From: Halolactibacillus halophilus
Lineage (GTDB): Bacteria; Bacillota; Bacilli; Bacillales; Amphibacillaceae
Direction: 5' to 3'
Assembly: GCF_900115605.1 (NCBI RefSeq)
Contig: NZ_FOXC01000001.1
Span: forward strand, 124,001 to 188,000
DNA length: 64,000 nucleotides
In this document: piece by piece, positions 1 to 7,091 of the stretch
Layout: each line of letters begins with the position of its first letter
Position numbering within the stretch: position 1 is the stretch's first letter
Made by a program: the position numbers and the translations under genes
Notes under the pieces: generated by a model
What the model was told of the DNA's origin: nothing
Seen by the model: only the letters and a program-made list of their open reading frames with translations
Database searches by the model: none

Positions 1-1099
1 ATTGTTCAGTATGGTTTGAATTTTGATGAGAATCTGTTGACTCTTCTTTTAGTGACGGTTCAGTTGATTGTTCATCTACATGCTTATGTTGTTTTTTTGA
101 ACGTATTTTAGTCATTCGTTTTGGTGGTTTTACTCGTTTCTTTTTAGATGGCGTCTCTTTATAACTGAGACCGATGAGCGCGCCGTAACCGTTAGGCAAC
201 TCATTAGGTAACGAGAGTGTTTTGACACTAATATCAAAACGCTCAACCATTGTTTCTTTTAATTCAATAAGGGCAGGATGATTACCTAAGAAAGCTACAT
301 CAGTCACACCAATACTCCCGTCTAAAACGGAATATTGATAAAAGTCCATAAAACGTTCAATCGTGATCAACGTGTTATCTCGTTCATCTTCTAACTCCTC
401 TTTTGGTAAGGTAGAAACAAGTTCGTTCCCTTGGCTATCCAACTCCCAAGCTTGATAAGCATTTGAAGTGTGAATATGACGATTAAATCTTGGTTTATTA
501 TTGTGGAAAACCGTTAAGGTCAAATCAAGTTTATCCCATTGTATCATTAATAAATGATTGTCTGTTGATGTATCTTGAAGCGATTGATACGTACGGTAGG
601 CGCTTAAGTACGAAATATCTGCGACAATCGGATTTAAGCCTACGTCATCAAATAACTTTTCAAACGGTTTTAAACGCTCTTTTGGATAGGCAAATAAAAG
701 CACCTCATTTTTTTCTTCCCCATAGTTTAAAATATCAAAATCTAAAACTGGATCCTTAAATGGTAGACGAATGCTGCCCTCGAGCTGCAAACGAATATAC
801 TGTTTTGCTTCATCAATGGATAATTGATTCGGAATTTCTTCTGTACGCATTGTCACAAAACTATCAGGAACAAGAAAAGAGATGTGAGCACGCTTCCATT
901 TTTTCTGTTCTACTAACGTACGTAAATGACGCTTTAATTGTGATTCATTTACAATACGACCATCTTCCATCACAAGTTGGTCAAAAAAAACTTCACCGTA
1001 ATCTATATGTTCATTCGCTTTCTGTCTTGGATAAACAAGGTAGCGAATACTCCGGTCATTGATTGATATAAAGATATGTTCCTTCTTAAAGAGTCCCAT
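1..1099 (-). CDS. pilM: Type IV pilus assembly protein PilM-like (3' end outside window)
   Basis: Partial gene: 366 codons are readable from an ATG at 1099, and the frame stays open to the left edge. AGGA stands 9 bases before the ATG. The protein opens MGLFKKEHIFISINDRSIRY, a position where PilM proteins carry their first actin-like nucleotide-binding strand. The readable C-terminal part is rich in Lys and Arg. PilM is known as a cytoplasmic actin-like protein that binds the N-terminal tail of PilN and links the inner-membrane ring to the motor. The call rests mainly on position, directly after pilin and prepilin peptidase genes, and on the N-terminal pattern; the ATP-binding motif is diverged. 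PilN and PilO genes would be expected just left of the window. Confidence 0.65.
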   Translation of the reverse strand, partial: MGLFKKEHIFISINDRSIRYLVYPRQKANEHIDYGEVFFDQLVMEDGRIVNESQLKRHLRTLVEQKKWKRAHISFLVPDSFVTMRTEEIPNQLSIDEAKQYIRLQLEGSIRLPFKDPVLDFDILNYGEEKNEVLLFAYPKERLKPFEKLFDDVGLNPIVADISYLSAYRTYQSLQDTSTDNHLLMIQWDKLDLTLTVFHNNKPRFNRHIHTSNAYQAWELDSQGNELVSTLPKEELEDERDNTLITIERFMDFYQYSVLDGSIGVTDVAFLGNHPALIELKETMVERFDISVKTLSLPNELPNGYGALIGLSYKETPSKKKRVKPPKRMTKIRSKKQHKHVDEQSTEPSLKEESTDSHQNSNHTEQ

Positions 1100-1123
1100 G
1101 TATTGTCATCCTTTATAAATAGA

Positions 1124-1876
1124 TTAGAAAAAGCTAAAATACCAAGTTAATATACTCTCACCAAAAAAGATAACCGTAAGGGCTGCCATACTAATGTATG
1201 GACCAAATGGCACTTTAGTCTTCCTTGTTACTTTCCCTCGCAACAATAATACTATATTAATTAACGTACCATACAATGTCGATAATAAAAAGATAAGTAA
1301 TACACCGCCAATACCAAATAAATAACCAAGCACAAAGAAATACTTCATATCTCCCGCACCCATACCACCTTGACTTAACAAAATAACGACAAAAATTAAG
1401 CCAAAACCAATTAAGGCACCAACAAGTGATGAATACCAAGGATCTAGTGGCTCAATAAAGCGTAAAATAACAATTAGTGGAAAGAAAAACAATAAAATTT
1501 TATTCGGTATTAAAAAATATGTAAGATCAGTCACGATGATAATTACTGAAAGAGACACGGCAACAACCGCAATCACTGCCTCCATTGTTAAACCATACAC
1601 AAGGTAGCTAAATAGAAAACCAACCCCCGTTAATAACTCGATTAATGGGTACATCGCGCTAATTTTTGCCCCACACCCTCGGCACTTACCTCGCTGACTA
1701 ACGTATGAGACAACTGGAATCAGTTCTATAGCACTTAACTGTTTATGACAAGTCGGACAATATGAACGGTCATTTGATAAAAAGTTATTCTTTGGCACAC
1801 GTAAACCAACCACATTATAAAAGGATCCAAGTACAAGACCAAAGATAAAGAAGGTGATGCTGTAAAAAATCGTCAT
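1124..1876 (-). CDS. pilD: Prepilin leader peptidase / N-methyltransferase
   Basis: A 250-residue polytopic membrane protein of the A24 aspartic peptidase family. It cleaves the leader of type IV prepilins after the conserved Gly and N-methylates the new N terminus. Two CxxC pairs (C40/C43 and C65/C68) form the zinc-binding loop of the methyltransferase half. The two catalytic aspartates are visible: D117, followed by an IPN turn, and D176 in GMGAGD, the GxGD motif of the family. The frame is open upstream to 1924, but GGAGTG precedes the ATG at 1876 with good spacing, so that start was chosen. Its neighbours are its substrate, the pilin, and pilM. B. subtilis has comC in the same position next to folC, so this enzyme may also serve competence pseudopilins. 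Confidence 0.93.
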   Translation of the reverse strand: MTIFYSITFFIFGLVLGSFYNVVGLRVPKNNFLSNDRSYCPTCHKQLSAIELIPVVSYVSQRGKCRGCGAKISAMYPLIELLTGVGFLFSYLVYGLTMEAVIAVVAVSLSVIIIVTDLTYFLIPNKILLFFFPLIVILRFIEPLDPWYSSLVGALIGFGLIFVVILLSQGGMGAGDMKYFFVLGYLFGIGGVLLIFLLSTLYGTLINIVLLLRGKVTRKTKVPFGPYISMAALTVIFFGESILTWYFSFF

Positions 1877-1946
1877 AACAACACTCCTAGATAGAAATAA
1901 AGACCCCTCTTTGGGAGGAGTCATTAATCTTTATTTAATAAGTAAA

Positions 1947-2291
1947 TCAATCAAGCCCATCAACTTCGTATTGATTTTCAGCATCCACTGTGATTTTTAC
2001 GGTAGTAGGATCGTAATCAGTTGATCTAGTGTCTAAATATCCAGCATCTATTAAATCTTGTGCGGTTATTCCTTCAGTGGGAATTTCATTTTGGACATCA
2101 TACAGTCTTGCTGCATCCTGTACTAATGCTACTTCCGATTTTGCGGCATTATTCTCTGCATCATTGATAATATTCCCTATCGCAGGTACCGCAATTGCAA
2201 CGATAATACCTAAAATAACAATAACAGCTAAGAGTTCAACTAACGTAAAACCTTTTTCTTTCTTGAGTAATGTTTTGAATTTGTTAACCAT
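1947..2291 (-). CDS. pilA: Major type IV pilin (prepilin)
   Basis: A 114-residue prepilin. A short basic leader ends KKEKG at residue 14; cleavage would expose F15 of FTLVELLAVIVILG, with the conserved Glu at mature position 5, then a hydrophobic helix and a small acidic C-terminal domain. This is the classical type IVa leader processed by PilD. AGGAGG sits just before the ATG at 2289-2291. The open frame continues upstream to 2408, but that part is the leader RNA and not protein. The gene has its own promoter and a riboswitch-controlled terminator, separate from the upstream pilBTC genes, as expected for a subunit needed in bulk. Its first place after the riboswitch makes it the likely main pilin; the others at 8.5-9.4 kb look like minor pilins. 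Confidence 0.92.
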   Translation of the reverse strand: MVNKFKTLLKKEKGFTLVELLAVIVILGIIVAIAVPAIGNIINDAENNAAKSEVALVQDAARLYDVQNEIPTEGITAQDLIDAGYLDTRSTDYDPTTVKITVDAENQYEVDGLD

Positions 2292-2336
2292 AATAATTCC
2301 TCCTCTTAATATGTTTAATGGATGACTTATGGTGAT

Positions 2337-2379
2337 AAAAAAAGACTCACAACATAAATAAACCATTATGATGTCAGCC
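2337..2379 (-). terminator. Intrinsic terminator inside the pilA leader (attenuator)
   Basis: A 14-base stem with two mismatches and one G-U pair (arms 2379-2366 and 2357-2344), an 8-base loop and then seven U residues (2343-2337). The 5' arm reads GGCUGACAUCAUAA and overlaps the 3' end of the aptamer core, so aptamer and terminator cannot both form fully. Ligand-stabilised aptamer would therefore be expected to allow read-through into pilA. Confidence 0.75.
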
Positions 2380-2443
2380 GGTTGCACTACTTGCTCTTGT
2401 TTATCCAAGTGCCCAAATAAGGATAAACCGTCAACGCATCTGA
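2366..2443 (-). promoter_or_regulatory. c-di-GMP-II riboswitch controlling pilA
   Basis: The leader RNA contains UUUGGGCACUU and, further on, AGUAGUGCAACCG. These are the two conserved core segments I recall from the crystallised Clostridium acetobutylicum c-di-GMP-II riboswitch. GCACU pairs with AGUGC, and GGUU pairs with AACC, giving the expected pseudoknotted core. An additional 8-bp pairing, GUUUAUCC with GGAUAAAC, is possible. The outer P1 helix is less clear: candidates are UCAG with CUGA, or GAUG with CAUC. The aptamer's 3' part is also the 5' arm of the following terminator, the arrangement of an ON switch. In C. difficile a riboswitch of this class activates pilA1. The identification is from memory of the consensus and has not been scored with a covariance model. 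Confidence 0.82.
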
Positions 2444-2459
2444 GGTATTTATTAATACT

Positions 2460-2487
2460 ATTATACTACAAATTGGTAACATGTCTA
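2460..2487 (-). promoter_or_regulatory. Promoter of the pilA leader
   Basis: The -10 hexamer is TATAAT (2465-2460) and the -35 hexamer is TAGACA (2487-2482), with a 16-base spacer. Transcription would start near 2453, about 10 bases before the riboswitch. It lies 80 bases or more beyond the end of pilC, so the pilin unit can be expressed independently of pilBTC. Confidence 0.7.
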
Positions 2488-2569
2488 CTATTTAATTTAA
2501 ATTTTATGAACTTTTTTGAATCTTATTATAATATTTTAACAGATACATTCGACTTACGCTCAACTCATT

Positions 2570-3772
2570 CTAAATACCTTCAAACAGGCTAAACATAGGA
2601 ATAACTATCGCTAACACAATCGCACCAACAACAACTGCCAAGAAAATAATCATGATGGGTTCGATCAAAGCTTTAAGTTTATCTGCTGCTTCTTCTAACT
2701 CTTCTTCATAAAATTGAGCGACTTTTAAAAGCATTTCATCCATCGAACCGGTGGCTTCACCAACCGCAATCATTTGCGTGATTAATTTTGGAAAAACCCA
2801 ATGGTCTTTCATTGGGGAAGCCAATGACTCCCCTTCTTCTAACGACTTATGACTATCTCTTAGTACTTTTTTAATAACCCGATTTTCTACAACACGTTCT
2901 GTAATCATAACCGCCTCTAGAATCGGGACCGAACTATTTAGTAAGGAGCTAAGTGTTTGTGTCATTCTTGCAAGGGCAGCTTTTTGAATAAACAAACCGA
3001 AAATCGGGACCTTTAATTTAATTGTATCAAAAATAAAAGCAAACTTTTCTTGTTTATTAAGTGTTCGTACAACCATCACAGCAATTATAATAAGGAGCAA
3101 CAACACCCACCAGATTGAACCAATTGATTCACTTATATTAAGAACCAGTTGGGTGTATGCCGGTAGCTCTTGATCAAATGATATAAACATATCAGAAAAT
3201 ACTGGGACTAGAAAGACCATTAAGAAAATTGTAATAAAAACGGCTAAGACGCCAATAACCGCAGGATAAGTAAGGGCTGTAATAACCTTTTGTTTCAGTT
3301 GGTATTGCTTCTCATAATAGGTAGCCATACGGTCAAGAATGTCATCTAATCGACCACTTACTTCACCCGCATTGATCATACTGACAAGTAATTCTGGGAA
3401 TAATTTTGGATAACGGCTTAAGGCATCTGATAAAGGTTCCCCCTCTTCAATATGCTCTTTTACTTCTTCTAACGCCTCAGTTAGTGCCTTACTATTGGAT
3501 TGTTCAGCAAGGATCTCGGTCGCATCAACAAGTGAAATCCCCGCATCAATAAGGGTAGAAAATTGTCTTAAGAAAATAACAAAGTCTTTATTTTTAATCG
3601 GATTTCCAATATAAATATCTTTATGTAAGACAGGATTTAAACGTTTAATATCAAATACTACTAATCCAAGTTGTTTTAATTCAAGCAACGCTTCTTTCTC
3701 ATTTTCACTTTCTAACCTACCCGATGATAACTTTCCTTCAAATGTTCGCGCTTGATAACGATAAATAGCCAT
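2570..3772 (-). CDS. pilC: Type IV pilus inner-membrane platform protein
   Basis: A 400-residue member of the GspF/PilC family with two type II secretion F domains, roughly residues 66-190 and 270-392. Each ends in membrane-spanning segments, the last being IEPIMIIFLAVVVGAIVLAIVIP. PilC is the platform on which the PilB and PilT motors act to polymerise and retract the pilus. The N terminus, MAIYRYQARTFEGKL, is characteristic. AAGGAGG precedes the ATG with good spacing. The gene follows pilT by 12 bases, so pilB-pilT-pilC is one transcription unit. No oddities were seen. A competence ComGB-like role is possible, but the presence of PilT next door favours a true pilus. Confidence 0.93.
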   Translation of the reverse strand: MAIYRYQARTFEGKLSSGRLESENEKEALLELKQLGLVVFDIKRLNPVLHKDIYIGNPIKNKDFVIFLRQFSTLIDAGISLVDATEILAEQSNSKALTEALEEVKEHIEEGEPLSDALSRYPKLFPELLVSMINAGEVSGRLDDILDRMATYYEKQYQLKQKVITALTYPAVIGVLAVFITIFLMVFLVPVFSDMFISFDQELPAYTQLVLNISESIGSIWWVLLLLIIIAVMVVRTLNKQEKFAFIFDTIKLKVPIFGLFIQKAALARMTQTLSSLLNSSVPILEAVMITERVVENRVIKKVLRDSHKSLEEGESLASPMKDHWVFPKLITQMIAVGEATGSMDEMLLKVAQFYEEELEEAADKLKALIEPIMIIFLAVVVGAIVLAIVIPMFSLFEGI

Positions 3773-3784
3773 CTGTCTACCTCC

Positions 3785-4816
3785 TTAGGCTTGCCCAATA
3801 TATGGATCGGCATCACGTTGAGATATTAATCCATCTCTAACCTTTCTGGTGATATCCATTTCCATCGTATGCATACCTAAATCTTTTGATGTTTGCATTG
3901 TATTTGGAATCTGATGCATTTTTTCATTTCTTATCAGATTTTTTACTGCTGGTGTGTTTATCAAAATCTCAGTAGCCGCAATCCGACCACTTTCTAATGC
4001 TTTAGGGAACAAGCGCTGAGAGATAATAGATTCAAGTACGTTCGCAAGTAACACTCGGATTTGATCTTTTTGATGAGACGGAAACACATCAATAATTCGG
4101 TCCATCGTCGAACTCGCACTCTGAGTATGTAGCGTCCCTAACACTAAGTGACCTGTTTCAGCCGCTGTAATAGCTGTTTGAATTGTTTCAAGGTCACGCA
4201 TCTCACCAACGAGGATTACATCAGGGTCTTGTCTTAAACACGCACGTAAGCCGTTTTGAAAAGACATCGTATCAAAACCTACTTCGCGTTGATCAATAAT
4301 TGATTGTTTGTGTTTATGCAAGTACTCTATTGGGTCTTCAAGCGTAATAATATGTTTGTTTAAATGTTCATTCATATAATCAATCATAGACGCTAGTGTC
4401 GTACTTTTACCACTCCCAGTCGGACCGGTTACTAATACTAAACCGTGCGGTTTAGTTGCAATCTCCTTTAAGACACTTGGCAATTGTAAATCATCAATTT
4501 TCGGGATTTTTGTAGGGATGACCCGAAAAGCAATCGAGATATTGTTACGCTGATAAAACATGTTAACACGAAAACGAGACACACCTTCAATGCCGTGTGA
4601 TAAATCCAGTTCTTTTTCACGCAAAAATCTTTCCCACATATCATCCGTCACAATTGAACGCGCGAGGCGTTTCGTATCGGTTGGAGATAACACGTCACCT
4701 TTATGCGGGACCAGGCGTCCGTCAATTCGAAAGATGGGTACAGAACCAACGGTAATATGAATATCTGATGCATTCTTTCTGAATGCAAATGTTAATAGTT
4801 CTTTTAAATCCTCCAC
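3785..4816 (-). CDS. pilT: Pilus retraction ATPase PilT
   Basis: A 343-residue hexameric secretion ATPase. Walker A is GPTGSGKST at 131-139, the Asp box follows around 160, the atypical Walker B ILVGEMRD is at 201-208, and the His box TGHLVLGTLHT is at 221-231. Residues 290-297 (AVKNLIRN) match the AIRNLIRE motif that is specific to PilT and needed for retraction. It lacks the zinc-binding CxxC pairs and N-terminal domain of PilB. The gene sits 11 bases from pilB and 12 from pilC. Ordinary competence clusters of Bacillus have only the extension ATPase ComGA; a retraction motor implies a dynamic pilus able to twitch or pull in DNA. Confidence 0.95.
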   Translation of the reverse strand: MEDLKELLTFAFRKNASDIHITVGSVPIFRIDGRLVPHKGDVLSPTDTKRLARSIVTDDMWERFLREKELDLSHGIEGVSRFRVNMFYQRNNISIAFRVIPTKIPKIDDLQLPSVLKEIATKPHGLVLVTGPTGSGKSTTLASMIDYMNEHLNKHIITLEDPIEYLHKHKQSIIDQREVGFDTMSFQNGLRACLRQDPDVILVGEMRDLETIQTAITAAETGHLVLGTLHTQSASSTMDRIIDVFPSHQKDQIRVLLANVLESIISQRLFPKALESGRIAATEILINTPAVKNLIRNEKMHQIPNTMQTSKDLGMHTMEMDITRKVRDGLISQRDADPYIGQA

Positions 4817-4827
4817 AAAACAACCTC

Positions 4828-6450
4828 CTACGAATCAATCGCCACACGCATAACTTCTTCAATCGTTGTTAGTCCTTCTTTCACTTTAAGCAGACCATCA
4901 TCTACTAAGAAATGCATACCTTGATCTTTAACATAATCTTTAATTTCACGCATACTGGCATTGTTCATCATCAGTTTTTTCACTTGATCATCAATCACCA
5001 TTAACTCATGAATCGCCATGCGTCCCCGATAACCCGTTCCACGGCAACTGTCACAACCAGCCCCTTCTGTTACTTCATTGATGTCAATCTGGTGCTTCTC
5101 AAATAATTCTTGTTCCATGTTTGTCACAGGACGAGTGGTTTTACAGTCTTTACAGACGCGTTTAACTAAGCGCTGAGCCATAACGCCTGTCAGTGATGAT
5201 ATGACAAGGTAAGGTTCAACCCCCATATCAAATAAACGCGGAATGGCATCAACAGCACTATTTGTGTGCAGCGTTGAAAATACGACGTGACCCGTTAGAG
5301 ATGACCGAATAGCAATTTCTGCTGTTTCACGGTCACGAATCTCACCAACCATGATAATATTTGGATCCTGACGTAAAATCGATCGTAATCCTGCCGCAAA
5401 AGTTAAGCCAACAGCACTATTCACTTGAACTTGGTTAACCCCTTCTAGTTGATATTCAACTGGGTCCTCAACCGTGATGATATTTACATCTTCTTGATTC
5501 AGTTCATTAATCGATGAATATAACGTTGTTGTTTTCCCAGAACCAGTTGGTCCCGTTAGCAATACAAGACCTGATGGTCGACTAATAACATCGCGGTATT
5601 GTTTCAATGTATCTGGATGCAAGTCAATTTCTGTTAACTTTTTGAAAATATTTGTTAAATCTAGAATACGGATAACGACTTTTTCTCCGAATACAGTAGG
5701 AAGGGTAGACACCCGTAAATCAATTGGCTTAGCATCTATCACTAATCGAATACGACCATCTTGTGGCATACGTGTTTCAGTAATATTTAAATTAGCTAAA
5801 ATCTTCACCCGCGCAATGAGCGCGTTTTGAATGCGTTTAGGTAACGTTCGATCATTTCGAAGCATGCCGTCAATACGGTAACGCACCGCAATCTTTCCTT
5901 CACTTGGGTCTAAGTGAACATCACTTGCTCTTAACGTGACCCCTGTCTGCAAGATTTGATCTAATAATTTAACAGCTGGCGCATCCGCACCCTCACCTTC
6001 CATAGAAAAATCAGCTTCCATATCATAATATTTATTGATGGCTTGTAAAATATCTTCCTTGGTCGCAATAACGGGTTTCACTTCAAACCCGGTTGATAAT
6101 TCAATATCATCAATGGCGTAGTAATCAAGTGGATCGTTCATCGCAATCGTTAAGATATTTTCATGTTGTTCAATAGGGATTAGAATATTTTCCCGCGCTA
6201 ATTCTTTTGGCACTAACTCCATTAACTGTTCATTAATTGGGAAACGATATAAAGAGACACTCGAAATATTTAATTGGATTTCTAACACTTCAATTAACTG
6301 TTTTTCCGTGATATAACCTTGTTCTACAAGCGCATCCCCTAGCTTTTGACGTGGCTTCTTCTGTTCTAATGCTGAGACAATTTCTTCTTCAGTAATCAAA
6401 CCTTCCTCTTTTAATACCTCACCTAATTTACGCTTCAATCTTACCGCCAT
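4828..6450 (-). CDS. pilB: Pilus extension ATPase PilB with MshEN domain
   Basis: A 540-residue assembly ATPase that drives pilin polymerisation through PilC. The N terminus carries two copies of a motif (KLGEVLKEEGLITEEEIVSAL, beginning at residue 9, and KLGDALVEQGYITEKQLIEVL, about 28 residues later), the tandem signature of MshEN, a domain known to bind c-di-GMP in some PilB/MshE proteins. The C-terminal half has Walker [11 protein letters not shown], Walker B IIMVGEIRD, and a zinc-binding pair CKDC/CDSC. The frame opens at a TTG at 6456, but AGAGGAGG is correctly spaced for the ATG at 6450. It heads pilBTC, after a decayed region of 640 bases. Confidence 0.95.
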   Translation of the reverse strand: MAVRLKRKLGEVLKEEGLITEEEIVSALEQKKPRQKLGDALVEQGYITEKQLIEVLEIQLNISSVSLYRFPINEQLMELVPKELARENILIPIEQHENILTIAMNDPLDYYAIDDIELSTGFEVKPVIATKEDILQAINKYYDMEADFSMEGEGADAPAVKLLDQILQTGVTLRASDVHLDPSEGKIAVRYRIDGMLRNDRTLPKRIQNALIARVKILANLNITETRMPQDGRIRLVIDAKPIDLRVSTLPTVFGEKVVIRILDLTNIFKKLTEIDLHPDTLKQYRDVISRPSGLVLLTGPTGSGKTTTLYSSINELNQEDVNIITVEDPVEYQLEGVNQVQVNSAVGLTFAAGLRSILRQDPNIIMVGEIRDRETAEIAIRSSLTGHVVFSTLHTNSAVDAIPRLFDMGVEPYLVISSLTGVMAQRLVKRVCKDCKTTRPVTNMEQELFEKHQIDINEVTEGAGCDSCRGTGYRGRMAIHELMVIDDQVKKLMMNNASMREIKDYVKDQGMHFLVDDGLLKVKEGLTTIEEVMRVAIDS

Positions 6451-6490
6451 AACCAACCTCCTCTATTTTTTACAAGTAGATCACACTTGT

Positions 6491-6979
6491 TTAATTACAT
6501 AATACCGGAGGTTCGCTAGAAACCTCCACATGATTACCAGTATTACTGCCACTACTACTTCTATCACCAAACAGGAAATCACTCGTGTCAATCTTTCCAC
6601 CGAAGGCATTGTCCCAACTTGAATGTTGACAAGATAACCCCTGAATATAAGAGGCCGATGAAAAAGCGACTAAAAATTTGAATTTAAAAATCCGGAAATT
6701 CTTTCCCCACTTTCGTGGGCGAAAACATTTATAATAAGCATAAATCCCACCACTTTATTAGATAAAATAACCTCTTTTTGGGGAATGAGTTTTTATAGAA
6801 TTTTCATTTTCGGGAAAATCGGACTTTTTCAGTGGCCTCGGATACAAAGGTTATATCTTTTTATTACCACTACCTTCAATTCATTGAACAGTAATTGTAG
6901 CATAAGGAAATTCATTAGAAATCGATGAATAATTAGAATAAATATTTTTATAAATTTCCGCGATTAAATCATCAATTAA
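6491..6979 (-). pseudogene. Decayed coding remnant, perhaps of a second PilX-like pilus gene
   Basis: Two coding-like fragments in the minus direction flank the 189-bp inverted-repeat element. The right one (6979-6884) reads LIDDLIAEIYKN... to ...FPYATITVQ and then meets an in-frame TGA. The left one ends at the TAA at 6491-6493 and includes WDNAFGGKIDTSDFLFGDR and EVSSEPPVLCN. The end of the left fragment resembles the end of the neighbouring PilX-type protein (LSDITFPFGNASDV), so it may be the wreck of a paralogue. There is no usable start or continuous frame. The identity is a guess; what is seen is interrupted, protein-like sequence inside the pilus operon. Confidence 0.4.
6651..6839. mobile_element. 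Short inverted-repeat element (MITE-like or internally deleted IS)
   Basis: The left end reads GAGGCCGATGAAAAAGCG and the right end, in reverse complement, GAGGCCACTGAAAAAGTC: imperfect terminal inverted repeats of about 16-18 bases, 189 bp apart. No intact open frame lies inside. Ends of the form GACTTTTTCAGTGGCCTC are what I remember of IS1182-type elements in Bacillaceae, so this may be a non-autonomous derivative; that link is from memory. No clear target duplication was found. It sits in the decayed stretch between pilX-like and pilB genes. Confidence 0.5.
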
Positions 6980-7091
6980 CTAGTTAAAAAAGCCATTCAA
7001 TTAATTAAACCTTTCACTTTTTGTGTCAATCAATATAAGTGATTCAAGATATGATCAATTAAGACCCGCTTTTGTAGGTGAGTCAAACACT

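Noticed and set aside
490-1062. Two open frames on the plus strand (about 90 and 100 codons)
   Set aside because: They lie opposite the pilM-like gene, have no binding sites and no recognisable protein pattern; the minus-strand frame is continuous and better supported.
2292-2408. A 39-codon N-terminal extension of the pilin frame
   Set aside because: It overlaps the terminator and riboswitch, has no binding site, and the prepilin leader is complete from the ATG at 2291.
2366-2443. A class I (GEMM-I) c-di-GMP riboswitch
   Set aside because: The GCAAAGCC and GGUUACCG-type elements of class I are missing; the core matches class II instead.
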